From contig JAAXGS010000007.1 of NCBI GenBank assembly GCA_012271225.1, forward strand, positions 1,850 through 9,597: 7,748 bases of DNA. Reading direction: 5' to 3'. The notes below the pieces were generated by a model. It saw only the letters and a list, made by a program, of their open reading frames with translations, made no database searches and was not told the DNA's origin. Shown here in pieces: positions 6,228 through 7,748 of this stretch. The DNA comes from Dehalococcoidia bacterium. GTDB taxonomy: Bacteria; Chloroflexota; Dehalococcoidia; UBA6926. Made by a program: the position numbers and the translations under genes. Within the stretch, counting starts at the first letter, position 1; every line of letters starts with the position of its first letter.

Positions 6228-7355
6228 TCAGGCGGTCGTCCTGAGCCGCTCACCCTCCGCGCGCGGCACTGAGCGCAGGCGGGCGTACATCGCCGCCGCC
6301 TGGCCCGTTGCGCCCTCCGCGTCCACGGAGGGCACGCGCGCCGCCTCGGCAAGCAGTTGAACGCCGCCGAGAAAATCGCTGACGGCGATGGACTCAGCCT
6401 GCACGGAATCCTCGCCAAATCCGTTATGGTAGTGCGCCAGCGGAAAGGCCACGCCCGTGGCCGCGTATCCGTGCGCCAGAAACACCGATGCCTCGCAGAC
6501 GCCCCCGCTCATCAACTGCCGTTGTATCGGCGCCGGCGGGTTGTCCGTGAGCAGTTTCGCGCGCGCCGCCTGCAGGACCTCCTCCGCGCTCTGCGTGAAT
6601 GTTGAAACGGCATCGCCGACGCGAATGACCACGCCGTTGCCCTGCTCCGCGCCGGGCAGCGCGCGCGAGGATTCCACGGATACCACGACGGTTTCCTTCG
6701 GCAGGAGGCCGGAATCGGCCAGCAGGCGGGCCCCAATCAGGCCGTCCTCCTCGGCCCGCGTGAACACACCGTACAGATCGATGGGCGCGGTCTCGCGTGC
6801 CAGAATCTCCATCGCGGCCAGGGTCGCCGCGCATCCCGCCAGGTCATCGCAGGCTCGCATATGGACGTATTCGTCACGAATCAGGAAGTCCGGCAGATCG
6901 AACACCGCGTAGGCGGGGAGGGAGACGTCTCCGGCCTCCTGCATCTCGATGGACAGGGTGCGGGCCTCTGTATCGGAATCCGTTCCTGTGGTGCGCGCGC
7001 GCAGGGCCGCGCCGTCACTGCAATGCACAATCAGATCCACGCGCTGCAGGTACACAACATCGGAGACACGCCCCCGCATCCGCGCCTGCAGACGGCTGCC
7101 CGCGACATCCGTGATCTCAAACCCCGGGTGATCCATGTGCGCAACCAGGGCCAGGGGGCGCGGAGTCTGCCGCCCGTCCGGCGTCGTTCGCGTCACGCGC
7201 GCGATGATGTTGCCGAACGCGTCACGCCGGTGGGCAATTCCCGATTCGTCAAGCAGCGCCTCGATCGTCTCGGCAACCCGCGCCTCAAAAAAGGACGTGG
7301 CCGGTTGCTCACCGAGTTTCCGGAGTATGGCCAAAGAGCGCGGCAGGTCTTCCAT
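6228..7355 (-). CDS. M42-like zinc-dependent aminopeptidase
   Basis: Encodes 375 residues, close to the 340-370 of M42 (glutamyl aminopeptidase/endoglucanase) peptidases, cytosolic di-metal exopeptidases. Candidate metal and catalytic residues are in order: H73/D75 in VAHMDHPGF, D170/D171 in ACDDLAG, the catalytic-pair Glu E202-E203 in TRAEEDGLIGAR, E228 in VSVESS and H308 or H310 in PLAHYHNG. The insert between H73 and D170 is the usual M42 domain involved in oligomerisation. It differs from textbook M42 proteins at HMDHPG (usually H.DEIG) and SGGVCEAS (usually SGGTDA), so it may be a separate subfamily. No signal peptide is seen. GGGGAG (7363-7368, read on the - strand) lies seven bases before the ATG. 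It appears to be the first gene of a two-gene unit with the PF03706 protein. Confidence 0.88.
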   Translation of the reverse strand: MEDLPRSLAILRKLGEQPATSFFEARVAETIEALLDESGIAHRRDAFGNIIARVTRTTPDGRQTPRPLALVAHMDHPGFEITDVAGSRLQARMRGRVSDVVYLQRVDLIVHCSDGAALRARTTGTDSDTEARTLSIEMQEAGDVSLPAYAVFDLPDFLIRDEYVHMRACDDLAGCAATLAAMEILARETAPIDLYGVFTRAEEDGLIGARLLADSGLLPKETVVVSVESSRALPGAEQGNGVVIRVGDAVSTFTQSAEEVLQAARAKLLTDNPPAPIQRQLMSGGVCEASVFLAHGYAATGVAFPLAHYHNGFGEDSVQAESIAVSDFLGGVQLLAEAARVPSVDAEGATGQAAAMYARLRSVPRAEGERLRTTA

Positions 7356-7610
7356 GCGTTTGCTCCCCAGACGCTTCGGGCAACACTGTACAGCGCGGTT
7401 CGTTTGCGGAACCCGGGTCGATTGTCACATATATTCGTATCCTGTGTTGTGCGGTTCATCGGCTGCCCGGCCCCGGCTCATCCTGGCGCGGATCATGCGC
7501 CGCAAAATCCCCAGGATTTCGCGCGCGCTCTGCTTTCCTTAAGCGGCGTCCGTGCGTTGCATTGAGTGGAGGCCAAAAAGCGTCAGGGACGCGCCGCCGA
7601 TACACGGTGG
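7356..7610. other. Non-coding spacer upstream of the peptidase gene
   Basis: No frame here gives a protein I recognise, and no tRNA or RNA gene is visible. The only AT-rich patch is 7421-7440 (ATTGTCACAT ATATTCGTAT). It holds TATATG on the - strand and could carry the peptidase promoter, but I find no good -35. An imperfect inverted repeat centred at 7512 (AAATCC/GGATTT with flanking CGC/GCG) is present. Confidence 0.4.
7501..7523. repeat. Imperfect inverted repeat, candidate operator
   Basis: The left arm CGCAAAATCC (7501-7510) pairs with the right arm GGATTTCGCG (7514-7523) apart from one A/C mismatch, around a three-base centre (CCA). It lies about 145 bases upstream of the peptidase start and 88 bases upstream of the + strand promoter. 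A protein-binding site is possible, but the sequence alone does not show what binds. Confidence 0.3.
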
Positions 7611-7638
7611 TTGACAGACGGGAACACATGAGTATGCT
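7611..7638 (+). promoter_or_regulatory. Sigma-70-type promoter for the gene starting at 7726
   Basis: A perfect -35 TTGACA (7611-7616) and a -10 TATGCT (7633-7638) are separated by 16 bases. Transcription would start near 7645, giving an untranslated leader of about 80 bases. This is the best promoter match I found in the window. Confidence 0.65.
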
Positions 7639-7677
7639 GGTAGCCAATCGCCGTTCCCGGGCCTTGGAGGGGTGTCC

Positions 7678-7706
7678 GGCTCTCACGCGAGAGAGTGTGC
7701 AGAGCC
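7678..7706 (+). promoter_or_regulatory. Leader hairpin just before the Shine-Dalgarno
   Basis: GGCTCT (7678-7683) pairs with AGAGCC (7701-7706). CAC (7684-7686) and GTG (7695-7697) extend the stem after a three-base bulge. An alternative, smaller TCTC/GAGA fold lies inside. The stem ends six bases before AAGGAGGTG (7712-7720), so it could affect ribosome access or transcript stability. No riboswitch class is recognised. Confidence 0.35.
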
Positions 7707-7725
7707 AGGACAAGGAGGTGAGCAG

Positions 7726-7748
7726 ATGAAGGCGATATCCGATGAGCG
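7726..7748 (+). CDS. Start of an unidentified protein (partial, runs off the window)
   Basis: ATG 7726 opens a frame reading MKAISDE up to the window edge, too short to identify. It is supported by AAGGAGGTG (7712-7720), an extended match to the 16S rRNA tail with a five-base spacing, and by the promoter at 7611. The strong signals suggest a well-expressed gene. Confidence 0.6.

Noticed and set aside
6861..7565. 234-codon + strand open frame opposite the peptidase
   Set aside because: Most of it is antisense to the M42-like gene, and the part beyond 7355 shows no known motif.
7456..7713. 85-codon - strand open frame in the spacer
   Set aside because: Arg/Pro-rich composition without motif. 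It overlaps the promoter and leader of the gene at 7726.
1..7748. A novel defence, mobile or biosynthetic system
   Set aside because: All complete genes fall in known housekeeping or widespread membrane and peptidase families. There are no repeats, integrase, toxin-antitoxin pair or effector-like genes.

Overview
This window looks like ordinary bacterial chromosome with high GC (roughly 60% or more by eye) and eight complete genes plus two partial ones. The best guess for the source is a member of Chloroflexota or a related deep lineage. That rests on the style of L11 (FVKEYNARTADQ), on the mix of a divergent PlsY, an AI-2E permease, a PF03706 membrane protein and an M42-like peptidase, and on the absence of rpoBC after rplL. 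It is an inference, not a proof. I see no mobile element, CRISPR array, tRNA or rRNA, and no convincing new multi-gene system.

Positions 1-2205 (+ strand) hold the end of nusG followed by rplK, rplA, rplJ and rplL. This is the classic cluster for transcription antitermination and the ribosomal L11, L1 and L10-L12 stalks. The genes are tightly spaced and probably co-transcribed. A strong 16-bp hairpin (2253-2291) closes the cluster where many bacteria would continue into rpoB. radC (2342-3088) follows instead on the same strand.

Positions 3143-5266 hold two divergent membrane-protein genes. An AI-2E family permease lies on the - strand and faces radC tail to tail. A PlsY-like acyltransferase lies on the + strand. 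The short gap between the two contains a near-perfect palindrome that places the same TATGCT -10-like hexamer on each strand, so it may be a symmetric bidirectional promoter. The PlsY-like protein has lost several residues considered diagnostic for the enzyme.

Positions 5151-7355 hold a two-gene - strand unit. An M42-like metallopeptidase is followed, 36 bases downstream, by a PF03706 (LPG synthase membrane-domain type) protein. The 3' end of that second gene overlaps the 3' end of the plsY-like gene by 116 bases, antisense. Positions 7356-7725 look non-coding. They end in a recognisable -35/-10 promoter, a leader of about 80 bases with a hairpin, and a perfect Shine-Dalgarno before a gene that runs off the window at 7726.

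The first block serves translation and transcription. The rest is a loose set of DNA-repair, membrane and peptidase genes with no evident shared pathway, apart from a possible membrane-lipid theme for the PlsY-like and PF03706 proteins.
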